A stretch of 64,000 nt of DNA from CADEDH01 sp041394285 (lineage in GTDB: Bacteria; Actinomycetota; Acidimicrobiia; Acidimicrobiales; SZUA-35). Location of the stretch: positions 1 through 64,000 of the forward strand of contig JAWKIL010000013.1 in the NCBI GenBank assembly GCA_041394285.1, given 5' to 3'. The translations under genes were made by a program, and so were the position numbers. Shown one piece after another: positions 25,388-33,736 of this stretch. The stretch's first letter is position 1, and every line of letters begins with the position of its first letter. The notes beneath the pieces are model-generated. The model did no database searches. It saw nothing but the letters and a program-made list of their open reading frames with translations, and was not told where the DNA came from.

Positions 25388-26551
25388 ATGGACGACGTCG
25401 AGCTACGCCGGCTCGTGCCCCGGGTGATCGGTGTCCTCGTCCGTCGGGGCGCCGACTTCGCCACCGCCGAGGACGCCGTGCAGGAGGCGCTGATCCGGGC
25501 GCTCCCGGCCTGGGAGCGGGAGCGGCCCTCGGAGCCGGAGGGGTGGTTGATCACGGTGGCCTGGCGGGCCTTCATCGACATGGCCCGGTCCGACACCGCC
25601 CGCCGGGGCCGGGAGGACCGGGTGGGCGGCGATCCTCCGGCCCCGGCCGTCCCGGGCACCGACGACACCCTCAGCCTCTACTTCCTGTGCGCCCATCCCG
25701 ATCTGACGCCGTCGTCGGCCGTGGCCCTCACCCTGCGGGCGGTGGGCGGGCTCACCACCCGCCAGATCGCCCAGGCCTATCTCGTGCCGGAGGCGACGAT
25801 GGCCCAGCGCATCAGCCGGGCCAAGCGCACCGTGGACCGGGCCGGGCTCGACCGGCCGGGCGACGTGGCCACGGTCATGCGCGTGCTCTATCTCGTGTTC
25901 AACGAGGGCTACTCGGGCGACGTCGACCTGGCGGCCGAGGCCATACGGCTGGCGCGTCAACTGTCGGAGTTGCTCGACGACCCCGAGGTCGAGGGCCTGC
26001 TGGCCCTCATGCTGTTGCATCACGCCCGCCGTCGGAGCCGGACCCGGCCCGACGGCGCGATCGTGCCGCTGGCCGAGCAGGACCGCGCCCGATGGGACAC
26101 CCGGCTGATCGCCGAGGGAGTGGCCATACTCCAGGCGGCCCTGGCCCGAGACCGGCTCGGGGAGTATCAGGCCCAGGCCGCCATCGCCGCCCTGCACGCC
26201 GACGCCGAGCGGTTCGAGGACACTGACTGGGTGCAGATCGTGGAGTGGTACGACGAGCTGCTGCGCTTCGCCGACACCGCGATCACCCGGCTCAACCGGG
26301 CGGTGGCGGTGGGCGAGGCCGACGGGGCGCCGGCCGGGCTGGCGGCGCTGGCCGGCGTCGACCCGGCCACCCCCCGGTGGGACGCGGTGGCCGCCTTCCT
26401 GCACGAGCGCAACGGCGACCTCACCGTCGCCGCCCGGCTGTACGCCACCGCCGCCCGCAACGCCCCCAACCTGGCCGAGCGCCAGCACCAGAGCCGCCAG
26501 GCGGCCCGGCTCAACCAGCGGCTGAAAATGGGGGGCGACGCCGGGTCCTGA
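25388..26551 (+). CDS. ECF42-type RNA polymerase sigma factor with C-terminal extension
   Basis: A 387-residue ECF sigma factor. Sigma region 2 covers DFATAEDAVQEALIRALPAW and EPEGWLITVAWRAFIDMARS; region 4 includes AVGGLTTRQIAQAYLVPEAT and MAQRISRAKRTV. The additional 200-residue helical C-terminal domain (LVFNEGYSG, then EIR-type and TPR-like repeats) is diagnostic of group ECF42. There is no anti-sigma factor next to it; the extension is known to be needed for activity in this group. It probably transcribes its own operon from the TGTCGA element upstream. Confidence 0.93.
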   Translation: MDDVELRRLVPRVIGVLVRRGADFATAEDAVQEALIRALPAWERERPSEPEGWLITVAWRAFIDMARSDTARRGREDRVGGDPPAPAVPGTDDTLSLYFLCAHPDLTPSSAVALTLRAVGGLTTRQIAQAYLVPEATMAQRISRAKRTVDRAGLDRPGDVATVMRVLYLVFNEGYSGDVDLAAEAIRLARQLSELLDDPEVEGLLALMLLHHARRRSRTRPDGAIVPLAEQDRARWDTRLIAEGVAILQAALARDRLGEYQAQAAIAALHADAERFEDTDWVQIVEWYDELLRFADTAITRLNRAVAVGEADGAPAGLAALAGVDPATPRWDAVAAFLHERNGDLTVAARLYATAARNAPNLAERQHQSRQAARLNQRLKMGGDAGS

Positions 26552-26556
26552 CCCCG

Positions 26557-26562
26557 TAGGGT
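26557..26562 (+). promoter_or_regulatory. Leaderless -10 box for the phytanoyl-CoA dioxygenase-like gene
   Basis: TAGGGT, six bases before ATG 26569, only five bases behind the sigma factor stop codon. The dioxygenase gene therefore has its own promoter. Confidence 0.5.
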
Positions 26563-26568
26563 CGTGGC

Positions 26569-27330
26569 ATGTTGAGCGTCGAGCAGCTGCGCGCCTTCGG
26601 GCAGGACGGGTTCCTCGTCGTGCGCCGCTTCGTGGCCGAGGCACTGCTCGCCGATCTGGCGGCTGAGACCGACGCCCTGATCGCCCGGCAGCCGGCGCCC
26701 GAGGGCACGGTGGGCGTCCATCACTACTTCGAGCATCCGTCGACCCTCCCCGTGGCCGACCGGGTGCTGCGGGAGTCGGGGTTGCTGGCCCTCGCCGGGG
26801 AGCTGGTGGCGCCGTTGGCCATCGACCTCGCCTTCGATCACATCCAGGTGGCCACGAGCCTCCACGGCTGGGACCACCAGCCCGGTGGCGGTCACATCGA
26901 CGGCTACGGGCTCGACGGCCAGACCGAGCCCCACACGTTCACCATGCTGGCCGGCATCTACCTCGGCGACGAGTCCGAGCCGGGCCGGGGGAACCTCTGG
27001 GTGTGGCCCGGGTCCCATCGGGGCCACGAGCGGCTCTTCCGGGAGCGGGGCGTCGATGTGCTGATGACGGGCCACCAGAGTGGCCACGCCTGCCTGCTCA
27101 GCGAGCCGCCCGACCTGGGCCGGGGTGAGCCGGTGCTGGCCCGGCGGGGTGACGTGCTGCTGGCCCATTACCTGCTGGCCCACAACCAGAGCGGCAACAT
27201 GTGGGACCCGCTGCGTCGGATCGTCTACTACCGCCTGGCGGCGGCCGGCCACCGGGAACGATGGGCCGCCACGCAGACCGACGCCCTCTTCGAGTACGCA
27301 CCGGTCAGGGCCGCCGTCGCCTCCCCCTAG
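26569..27330 (+). CDS. Phytanoyl-CoA dioxygenase family protein
   Basis: A 253-residue Fe(II)/2-oxoglutarate oxygenase of the PhyH family. The facial triad is partly visible as His109-x-Asp111 in GGGHIDGYG, with the distal His probably in VLLAHYLLAHNQSG and the 2-oxoglutarate-binding Arg nearby. The double-stranded beta-helix core includes LAGIYLGDESEPGRGNLWVW. Substrate cannot be predicted; PhyH relatives hydroxylate lipids, amino acids and antibiotics. It is expressed from its own leaderless promoter. Confidence 0.88.
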   Translation: MLSVEQLRAFGQDGFLVVRRFVAEALLADLAAETDALIARQPAPEGTVGVHHYFEHPSTLPVADRVLRESGLLALAGELVAPLAIDLAFDHIQVATSLHGWDHQPGGGHIDGYGLDGQTEPHTFTMLAGIYLGDESEPGRGNLWVWPGSHRGHERLFRERGVDVLMTGHQSGHACLLSEPPDLGRGEPVLARRGDVLLAHYLLAHNQSGNMWDPLRRIVYYRLAAAGHRERWAATQTDALFEYAPVRAAVASP

Positions 27331-27374
27331 GCCGGTTCGGCCGGCGACCCGGGGGCGGGCGCGATCGAGCGGGG

Positions 27375-28493
27375 CTACCGGTTGAGGATGCCGTTGAGTT
27401 GGCGGGCGGTCTGCTCGAGCGTGGTCGAGGCCTCGGTGACGATGTTCGTCTCCCGGGTGGCGTGGGAGGCGGCGTCGGCCACCCGGGTGACCGAGGCGCT
27501 GATCTCGCGGGTCACGACGGCCTGTTCCTCGACGGCGGCCGCGATCCCGTTCTGCTCCTCCGCTATCCGTTCCACGGAGGTGGTGATGGCGTTCAGCTGT
27601 GAGCTGATGATGGAGCAGAGCTGGGCCACCCGTTCGGTGAGCTGGCCGATCTTGACCGTCCCGTCACGAGTGGAGCTCGACAGCTCCTTCACTTCCGAGG
27701 CGACCACGGCGAAGCCTTTGCCGGCGTCGCCCGCCCGGGCCGACTCGATGGTTGCGTTCAGCGCCAGCAGGTTGGTTCGCTCGGCGATCGACTCGATCAG
27801 CCGGACGACCTCCCCCACCTCCTGGCCGGCCGTGACCAGATCCTGCACGTGGGTGGCCGCGTTACGCGAGGAGTTGGAGGCGTCGTTGGCGGCGGCCACG
27901 GCGGCGCTGGTGTTTCGAGCGACCTCTTGGAGCGTGGCCGAGAGCTGTTCGGTGGCCACCGAGACCGAGGATGCCTGATCCGATGTCTCGGCCGCGGACG
28001 ACGACAGGGACAGGCAGGAGCTGACCAGGGTCGAGGAGCCCTGGGCCAGGGTCCCCGCCGCCTGTTCCAGTGCGCTCTCGAGGCGTCGCTGGTCCGTGAT
28101 GTCGTCCCAGGCGACCACGTAGCCCAACAGGTCGCCGGCGTGGTCGAGGACCTTGTTGATCCTCGTCGACAGTGTGACCGACCCGAACGTGAAGCTGGCC
28201 TCGTGGGGCATGGGTGCGTTGCCCAGCACCTCTTCCACCCGACGAGGATCCCGGTGGAACCGGTGTATCGAACCACCCAGGAGCTCGGTGGCGCTCACGC
28301 CGAAGGTCGCCCGGACGTCACCCTCGATGGCCCGCACCGCTCGTTCGGCGGCTGGGTTGAGGTAGACGAGGTTCAGGGCCGGGTCGGCGACGAACACGTT
28401 GGCCTGGAGGGCGTCGATCGCTGCCATCAGGCCCGACGAGCTCCAACGTTCGAGGCCGCCCACGCCGCTCGATGGTCGACTGAACAGGGGCAT
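27375..28493 (-). CDS. Cytoplasmic PAS-containing methyl-accepting chemotaxis protein
   Basis: A 372-residue soluble chemoreceptor. No membrane helix is present. Residues about 25-150 form a PAS domain (FVADPALNLVYLNPAAERAV then GYVVAWDDITDQRRLE), which could bind heme, flavin or a small ligand. The rest is the signalling coiled coil, with IAERTNLLALNATIESARAG at its tip. It should join the CheA/CheW system encoded at 5936-9021. I use ATG 28493 instead of upstream codons because a sigma-28-like promoter ends seven bases before it. Confidence 0.93.
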   Translation of the reverse strand: MPLFSRPSSGVGGLERWSSSGLMAAIDALQANVFVADPALNLVYLNPAAERAVRAIEGDVRATFGVSATELLGGSIHRFHRDPRRVEEVLGNAPMPHEASFTFGSVTLSTRINKVLDHAGDLLGYVVAWDDITDQRRLESALEQAAGTLAQGSSTLVSSCLSLSSSAAETSDQASSVSVATEQLSATLQEVARNTSAAVAAANDASNSSRNAATHVQDLVTAGQEVGEVVRLIESIAERTNLLALNATIESARAGDAGKGFAVVASEVKELSSSTRDGTVKIGQLTERVAQLCSIISSQLNAITTSVERIAEEQNGIAAAVEEQAVVTREISASVTRVADAASHATRETNIVTEASTTLEQTARQLNGILNR

Positions 28494-28500
28494 GTCTCTC

Positions 28501-28527
28501 TGATCGGACGAGCCTCGGGCATCTTGA
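28501..28527 (-). promoter_or_regulatory. Sigma-28-like promoter of the PAS chemoreceptor gene
   Basis: Read on the minus strand: TCAAGATG, 11 bases, TCCGATCA, which is the FliA layout (8-11-8; consensus TAAAGTTT and GCCGATAA). The -10 element ends seven bases before ATG 28493, so the message may be leaderless. It parallels the element ahead of the first receptor gene at 3627-3654. Confidence 0.5.
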
Positions 28528-28572
28528 CGTCCAGATCTTGATCTTCTCGACACGCGCCGCCCAGGTGGTGGC

Positions 28573-28908
28573 TCAGGGGGCGATCTCGACGTGGTGGATC
28601 AGGCCGTCTCGTAGCTGGAACCGGTAGCGGAGATCGGCCTCGCCGCCGGGGAAGTTCCCCGACAGGTGGTTGTGGACGAGATACGCGCCGTCGCCCAGAT
28701 CCTCCGCCCCGGTGAGCGTTCGGGTGTAGGTGTACTCGCTGGCGGCGTTGGCGAGCCACCACTGGATGCGCTCGGTGCCGACGTAGGCGACGCCGTCGTC
28801 GATCACGGTGGCGTCGGGCCCGAACGAGGCGAGCGCCCCGGCGGCGTCGCGCTGATCGTGGGCGCGCTGGTAGTCGGCGATCACAATGGGGACGTCGATA
28901 CCGGACAT
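28573..28908 (-). CDS. SnoaL-like / NTF2-superfamily protein
   Basis: A 111-residue protein with the cone-shaped NTF2-like pattern: an N-terminal helix (IVIADYQRAHDQRDAAGALA), FGPDATVIDDGVAYVGTERI and several C-terminal strands (AYLVHNHLSGNFPGGEADLR). Members serve as isomerases, hydrolases or ligand-binding proteins. GAGGAG stands six bases before ATG 28908. A remnant of an HxlR-type regulator lies divergently next to it, so it may once have been under its control. Confidence 0.8.
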   Translation of the reverse strand: MSGIDVPIVIADYQRAHDQRDAAGALASFGPDATVIDDGVAYVGTERIQWWLANAASEYTYTRTLTGAEDLGDGAYLVHNHLSGNFPGGEADLRYRFQLRDGLIHHVEIAP

Positions 28909-29010
28909 GGCGGCTCCTCGGTGTCTGTTGGGTGGATGGTCGAACGGTTGCCCTGAACGGCGGTCGGAACGGTGGCCCGAACGGCCAGATGTCTACTGAC
29001 TACTACTTCA

Positions 29011-29130
29011 GACCGGCGCTTCGGCGAGATCCAACAGAACCTGGGCATCTCGTCGAGCCTGCTCACGAGCCGCCTCGAGCGGCTGGTGACCGACGGCGTG
29101 ATCGAGCGCCGCCAGTACAGGCAGCGAGCC
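29011..29130 (+). pseudogene. HxlR-type regulator remnant
   Basis: About 36 codons encode RRFGEIQQNLGISSSLLTSR followed by LERLVTDGVIERRQY, the recognition helix and wing of an HxlR/MarR-like winged helix. The family's N-terminal helices and metal/cysteine start are missing and the frame loses similarity after the wing. It lies between the divergent SnoaL-like gene and the end of the SDR gene, the sort of place such regulators occupy. I read it as a deletion remnant. Confidence 0.65.
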
Positions 29131-29178
29131 CTTCCAACGTCGCTACCGCGCCGTCGTGCCGCCGGCGGCGGCCGCCGG

Positions 29179-29919
29179 TCAGATGGCGGTGACGCCCCCG
29201 TCGGCCACGAACTCCGAGCCGCTGGAGAAGCTCGACTCGTCGGACGCCAGGTACAGGGCCAGGTAGGCGATCTCCGACGCTTCGGCCGTGCGGCGGAACG
29301 GGGTCGACTCGGCGAAGCGGTCGTAACGGCCCTGGTCGAGGCCCACCACCTCCTGGAACATCTCGGTGTTGATCAGGCCCGGGTGGATCGAGTTGACCCG
29401 CACTCCGTAGCGGGCCAGCTCGGCCGCCGCCGTCTTGGTCATCCCGGTCACGGCGAACTTCGACGCCCCGTACCCGATCGAGCCCGGGGCCCCGATGATC
29501 CCCGCGATCGAGGAGATGTTCACGATCGACCCGGCCTGTTGCTCCATCATCACCGGAGCCACCGTTTTCATTCCCAGGAACACGCCGACGGTGTTGATCT
29601 CCAACAGCCGGCGGAAGTCGTCGAGGGTGTGGTCGATCATCTTGGCCCGATGGAAGATGCCGGCGTTGTTGACCAGCACGTCGATCCGGCCGTGGGCGGC
29701 CACCGTGTCGGCCACCACCTGGGCCCAGCCCTCCTCGCTCGACACGTCATGGTGGAAGAACAGCCCCCCGCAGGCCTTGGCCGTGGCCTCACCTTCCTCC
29801 TGCAGCACGTCGGTGAGCACCACCTTGGCCCCCTCGGCGGCGAACAGCTCGGCCTCGGCCGCCCCCTGCCCCCGCGCCGCTCCGGTGATGATCGCTACCT
29901 TGCCGTCCAGTCGAGCCAT
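29179..29919 (-). CDS. Short-chain dehydrogenase/reductase
   Basis: A 246-residue classical SDR. The coenzyme motif TGAARGQGAAEAELFAAEGA, the NNAG motif (VLVNNAGIFH), the catalytic Ser in NISSIAG, and Tyr-x3-Lys in GYGASKFAVTG are all present. The C-terminus SSGSEFVADGGVTAI is typical. An Asp after the second strand (VVLTDVLQ) suggests NAD preference. Substrate is unknown, with hydroxysteroid or cyclic alcohol being common in this branch. TACGAT eight bases before ATG 29919 is a leaderless-type -10 box. It is divergent from the SMP-30 gene. Confidence 0.94.
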   Translation of the reverse strand: MARLDGKVAIITGAARGQGAAEAELFAAEGAKVVLTDVLQEEGEATAKACGGLFFHHDVSSEEGWAQVVADTVAAHGRIDVLVNNAGIFHRAKMIDHTLDDFRRLLEINTVGVFLGMKTVAPVMMEQQAGSIVNISSIAGIIGAPGSIGYGASKFAVTGMTKTAAAELARYGVRVNSIHPGLINTEMFQEVVGLDQGRYDRFAESTPFRRTAEASEIAYLALYLASDESSFSSGSEFVADGGVTAI

Positions 29920-29927
29920 GACGGGGG

Positions 29928-29988
29928 ATCGTAGGCCGCCCGGGGAGGCCGGCCCAAAAGGGCACCGCCTCCCGGCGGGCACTAGCGT
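29928..29988. promoter_or_regulatory. Divergent leaderless promoters between SDR and SMP-30 genes
   Basis: Minus strand: TACGAT at 29933-29928, eight bases before ATG 29919. Plus strand: TAGCGT at 29983-29988, seven bases before ATG 29996. The two genes are separated by 76 bp and could share control. Confidence 0.5.
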
Positions 29989-29995
29989 CCGCCCC

Positions 29996-30838
29996 ATGGA
30001 ACTGGAACTGCTCGCCTCGGGCTTCGGGCTGGTCGAGGGGCCACGCACCGACGCCGACGGGAACCTCTACTTCACCGACATCACCAGGGGCGGCGTCTAC
30101 CGCCGCTCGACCGACGGCACGATCGACAACCTCGTGCCCGAGCGCAAGGCCGCCGGCGGCCTCGCCCTCCACGCCGACGGCGGGTTCGTGCTCACCGGCC
30201 GCGACGTCGTCCACTGGCGAGACGGCCAGACCCGGGTCCTGCTCAGCGACCCCGGGGTGCCCCACTGGAACGACCTCCAACCCGACAGCGAGGGCCGCAT
30301 CATCGTGGGCTGCATGCGCTTCAACCCGCTCGACCGCGACGCCCAGATCGTGCCCGGCGAGTGCTACCGCATCGAGCTCGACGGCTCGGCCACCCAGCTG
30401 TACGACAACGTGAGCGCCACCAACGGCATCGGCTTCTCGCCCGATGGACGCACCCTCTACCACGTCGACTCCACCACCAAGGGCCTCTGGGTCCACGACG
30501 TGGCGCCCGACGGCTCGCTGTCGAACCGCCGCCACATCGGTGGCCGGGAGGTGTTCGAGCGGGGCGTGCCCGACGGCATGTGCGTGGACGTCGACGGCAA
30601 TCTGTGGGTGGCCCAGGCCGGCGGCCGCCGGGTGGCCAAGCTCAGCCCCACCGGCGAGCTGCTGGGCGAGATCCCGGTGCCGGCCAAGATGGTGACGAGC
30701 TGCGCCTTCGGCGGGCCGGCCAACGACGAGCTCTACATCGTCACCGCCGACAACCTCGACGATCCCGACAAGGCGGGCTGCGTGTACCGCACCCATCCCG
30801 GCGTGGCCGGCGTCCCCACCCCCCTCGCCCGGGTGTAA
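29996..30838 (+). CDS. SMP-30/gluconolactonase family protein
   Basis: A 280-residue six-bladed beta-propeller of the SMP-30/regucalcin/gluconolactonase family. Repeated strands with metal-site motifs are visible: VEGPRTDADGNLYFTDI (metal Glu), NGIGFSPDGRTLYHVDS (metal Asn/Asp), and DGMCVDVDGNLWVAQAGG. Sugar-lactone hydrolysis is the best known reaction, although many relatives act on other lactones. The neighbouring dehydrogenase gene on the other strand could supply a lactone. Ends at a strong hairpin shared with the convergent monooxygenase gene. Confidence 0.9.
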   Translation: MELELLASGFGLVEGPRTDADGNLYFTDITRGGVYRRSTDGTIDNLVPERKAAGGLALHADGGFVLTGRDVVHWRDGQTRVLLSDPGVPHWNDLQPDSEGRIIVGCMRFNPLDRDAQIVPGECYRIELDGSATQLYDNVSATNGIGFSPDGRTLYHVDSTTKGLWVHDVAPDGSLSNRRHIGGREVFERGVPDGMCVDVDGNLWVAQAGGRRVAKLSPTGELLGEIPVPAKMVTSCAFGGPANDELYIVTADNLDDPDKAGCVYRTHPGVAGVPTPLARV

Positions 30839-30852
30839 GGCCACGAGAACGG

Positions 30853-30884
30853 CGACGGCCGGCGGGATGACCCGCCGGCCGTCG
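30853..30884. terminator. Bidirectional terminator hairpin
   Basis: Perfect 14-bp stem CGACGGCCGGCGGG / CCCGCCGGCCGTCG around an ATGA loop, 14 bp behind the SMP-30 stop and 23 bp before the end of the convergent monooxygenase gene. There is no T run, as is usual in high-GC actinobacteria. Confidence 0.75.
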
Positions 30885-30907
30885 ATCCAACGTCTACGAG
30901 CGGGTGC

Positions 30908-31993
30908 TCACTCGCCGGTGAGGTGGGCCACCCGGGGCATGACCTCGTTGGCCAGCAGCTCCATCGAGTGCTTCCAGGCCGGCTCGTCGTCCATGTAGTC
31001 GAAGCCGAACAGGAGCAGCACGCCGAACCCGCCGGTCTCGGCGTAGACCTTCTCGATCTTCTCGGCCACGGTCTGAGGCGAGCCGATGAGCCAGTTGTGC
31101 TCGGCACAGTAGGCGGCGTCGACCTCGCTGTTCGGGGTGCTGGCCTCGGCCTTCAGGTAATCGGTGAACCCGAACGCGTCGAGCAGCGGCAGGAAGTACT
31201 CGGTCATCATCCGGCCCATCATCCCGTTGACCGAATGCTCCCAGGCCTCCTCGTCGGTGTCGGCCACGAAGACCTCGCGGACCATGCGCCAGTCGCGCCG
31301 GCTCACGGTGTGGCCACCCTTGCGGGCCCCGGCCTCGTAGGAGTCCCAGTGGCTGGCGCAGTAGGCCGGGTTCAGGTTCAGGCTCATCGGGATCCAGCCC
31401 CGCTCGCCCGCCATCATCAGCGTGGGCGACGGCGACGACAGGCCCGCCACCCCGATCGGGGGATGCGGCTTCTGGACCGGGAGGATGTGCTGCTTGAGCA
31501 GGGGGGCCATGGGGGTGGGCACCGCTGCCTTCCAGTACTTGCCCTCGTACTTCCACCCCGGCTTGGGATCCCACATGTTCATGATGATCTCGACCGACTC
31601 GTTCACCATGTCGCGGTTTTCCCCGCCCATGCCGTCGACGCCGAACATCTCCCAGTCGGTGGGGGAGCCCGAGGCGGCGATGCCGAAGTTGAGGCGGCCG
31701 CCCGAGATGTGGTCGAGCATGGCCATACGGTTGGCCAACTCCACCGGGTGGTGATAGGGAAGGCAGATGCCACCGGGACCGATACGGATGTTCTTGGTGG
31801 CCCGGAAGCCCTCGATCACCAGCAGATCGGGGGAGGGGTGAGGCTCCCACACCATGGCGTGGTGCTCGCCGATCCAGGCCTCCTCGTAGCCCAGCTCGTC
31901 GGCCCAGATGAGGTTCTGGAGGTCCCAGTCATGGCCCGCCTTCAGGTCCCGCTCCGGCGGATGGCTGGGCATCGTGAAGTAACCAAGTCGCAT
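30908..31993 (-). CDS. Luciferase-like (LLM class) flavin/F420-dependent monooxygenase or oxidoreductase
   Basis: A 361-residue bacterial-luciferase-fold protein. The TIM barrel starts MRLGYFTMPSHPPERDLKAG, then WADELGYEEAWIGEHH, RIGPGGICLPYHHPVELANR and MLDHISGGRLNFGI, all typical. The C-terminal region WLIGSPQTVAEKIEKVY closes the fold. The cofactor may be FMN or F420; actinobacteria use both, and no F420 gene is in the window. ATG 31993 has AAGGGA about seven bases upstream. The next gene, a universal stress protein, is divergent. Confidence 0.92.
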   Translation of the reverse strand: MRLGYFTMPSHPPERDLKAGHDWDLQNLIWADELGYEEAWIGEHHAMVWEPHPSPDLLVIEGFRATKNIRIGPGGICLPYHHPVELANRMAMLDHISGGRLNFGIAASGSPTDWEMFGVDGMGGENRDMVNESVEIIMNMWDPKPGWKYEGKYWKAAVPTPMAPLLKQHILPVQKPHPPIGVAGLSSPSPTLMMAGERGWIPMSLNLNPAYCASHWDSYEAGARKGGHTVSRRDWRMVREVFVADTDEEAWEHSVNGMMGRMMTEYFLPLLDAFGFTDYLKAEASTPNSEVDAAYCAEHNWLIGSPQTVAEKIEKVYAETGGFGVLLLFGFDYMDDEPAWKHSMELLANEVMPRVAHLTGE

Positions 31994-32198
31994 GTGTTGT
32001 CCCTTGTTTGGATCGGGGGGGTTCGGAAAGAGGTGGGCCCCAAGGGTCGGGTGGGTCCCCATGAGGTTCGCTGGACACGGACCTGTGACCATGGTCGCAC
32101 CGTGAGAGCGGCGCATCCAATCGCCCGGGACATAGGTCCCTGGCTCGGCGGCGGCCGTTGCCGCCAATGTCCTAGAGGACGACGTGGGAAGGTGGAGC

Positions 32199-33068
32199 AT
32201 GGCTGAGATCCCAGAGGCGCGGCGCATGGTGGTGGGTGTCGACGGCTCCGCCGGCGCGGCCGCCGCCCTGCGATGGGCCGTCTCCCACACCGACCGGTTC
32301 GGCCCGGTCCAGCCCGTCGCCTCCTGGCAGTACCCGTGGTGGTCCCTGACCCCGCTCGCTCCGGGCGCCGCCGCCCTCCCCCCACCCAGCGCCGACTTCC
32401 ACGCCGAGGCCCTGGAGGTGGTGAACCGGATGCTGGAGGCGGTGGGCCCGTCCGATCATCTCGACCCGGTCACCGCCCACGGTCCGGCCGGTCAGGTGCT
32501 GGTGGCGGCGGCCGAGAAGGCCACCCTGCTCGTGGTGGGCACCCGGGGCCACGGAGCGGTGGCGGCGGGCGTGATCGGCTCGGTCAGCCTCTACTGCGTC
32601 AACCACGCTCCGGTCCCGGTGGCGGTCGTTCCCGACGACGCCCTGGCCGACGACCGCTTCCACCGGGTGGTGGTGGGTCTCGACGGATCACCCCACTCGC
32701 TGGCCGCCGCCCGCTGGGCCGTGGCCAACACCCCGGCCGACACCCGGGTGGAGCTGCTCTACTGCCGGCGGGAGGGCCACGGCCTCAAGGCCGATCCGTC
32801 GCTCGGCACCGCCGCCTCGGCCAGCCCCGAGGGTCTGGTGGCCGCCGCCATCGACGTGGTGGGAGCCGAGTTCCCCGCTGCCGGCGCCCGCCTCGGAGGT
32901 TGGAGCGAGGTGGGCGATCCCCGCCAGCTCCTGAGCCTGGCCGCTACCGAGGCCGATCTCCTCGTCCTCGGCGCCCGGGGCCACGAGGGCGTGGCCCATC
33001 TGCTGCTCGGATCGGTCACCACCGGTCTGATCCACCACCCGGTGATCCCCACCGTCGTGGTGCGCTGA
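32199..33068 (+). CDS. Universal stress protein, two UspA domains
   Basis: A 289-residue protein of two UspA domains (about 8-145 and 155-289). Each begins with the strand MVVGVDGSAGAAAALRWAV or VVVGLDGSPHSLAAARWAV and ends with the ATP-binding pattern G-x2-G-x9-G-S/T: TRGHGAVAAGVIGSVS and ARGHEGVAHLLLGSVT. ATP binding is therefore likely in both halves. Such proteins rise under stress or slow growth. ATG 32199 is preceded by GGAAGG at six bases. It converges with the two-component genes at 33104. Confidence 0.93.
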   Translation: MAEIPEARRMVVGVDGSAGAAAALRWAVSHTDRFGPVQPVASWQYPWWSLTPLAPGAAALPPPSADFHAEALEVVNRMLEAVGPSDHLDPVTAHGPAGQVLVAAAEKATLLVVGTRGHGAVAAGVIGSVSLYCVNHAPVPVAVVPDDALADDRFHRVVVGLDGSPHSLAAARWAVANTPADTRVELLYCRREGHGLKADPSLGTAASASPEGLVAAAIDVVGAEFPAAGARLGGWSEVGDPRQLLSLAATEADLLVLGARGHEGVAHLLLGSVTTGLIHHPVIPTVVVR

Positions 33069-33103
33069 TCGTCGTCGGCCGCTGGCTTCTCTGGTCCTGG
33101 CCG

Positions 33104-33736
33104 TCAGAGGAGTCGGCGGTCGGCGGCCCATCGGGCCAGCTCGTTCCGGCTCGACAGCTGCAGCTTGCGCAACACGGCCGAGGCGTGGGTCTCCACCGTC
33201 TTGGTGGAGATCGACAGCCGCCGGGCGATCTCCTTGTAGGCGTACCCCCGGGCCAGGAGCCGCATCACCTCCTGCTCCCGGGCCGTGAGCTGGTCGAGCT
33301 CGGGATCGCCGCTGGCCCCCAGGTCGGCCGAGAAGGCGTCGAGCACGAAGCCGGCCAGCCGGGGGGAGAACACGGCGTCGCCGTCGTTGATGCGGCGCAC
33401 GGCGTCGAGCAGCTCGGCCCCGTTGATTGTCTTGGTCACGTAGCCCCGGGCACCGGTGCGGATCACCTCGATCACGTCTTCCGCCGCGTCCGACACCGAC
33501 AGGGCCAGGAACCGGGTGGTCACCCCCCGGTCCACCACACCCCGGATCACAGCGGGGGCGTTGCCACCGGGGAGGTGCACGTCGCACACCACCACGTCGG
33601 GCTTGGTGGCCACGATCACGTCGACCGCCTCGCCCACGTCACCGGCCTCGCCCACGAGGTCCACATGGCCTTCCAGCTCGGCTCGGACACCGGCCCGGAC
33701 CAGGGCGTGATCGTCGACCAGCACCACACGGATCAT
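33104..33736 (-). CDS. NarL/LiaR-type response regulator
   Basis: A 210-residue response regulator with an N-terminal receiver (phosphoacceptor Asp52 in VVCDVHLPGG) and a C-terminal LuxR helix-turn-helix (LTAREQEVMRLLARGYAYKE then IARRLSISTKTVETHASAVL). It is coupled to the kinase upstream by an ATGA overlap. Across the kinase lies a divergent PspC/LiaF-like gene, so this set looks like a LiaFSR-type envelope-stress system. The inverted repeat at 35002-35016 is a candidate binding site. Confidence 0.95.
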   Translation of the reverse strand: MIRVVLVDDHALVRAGVRAELEGHVDLVGEAGDVGEAVDVIVATKPDVVVCDVHLPGGNAPAVIRGVVDRGVTTRFLALSVSDAAEDVIEVIRTGARGYVTKTINGAELLDAVRRINDGDAVFSPRLAGFVLDAFSADLGASGDPELDQLTAREQEVMRLLARGYAYKEIARRLSISTKTVETHASAVLRKLQLSSRNELARWAADRRLL

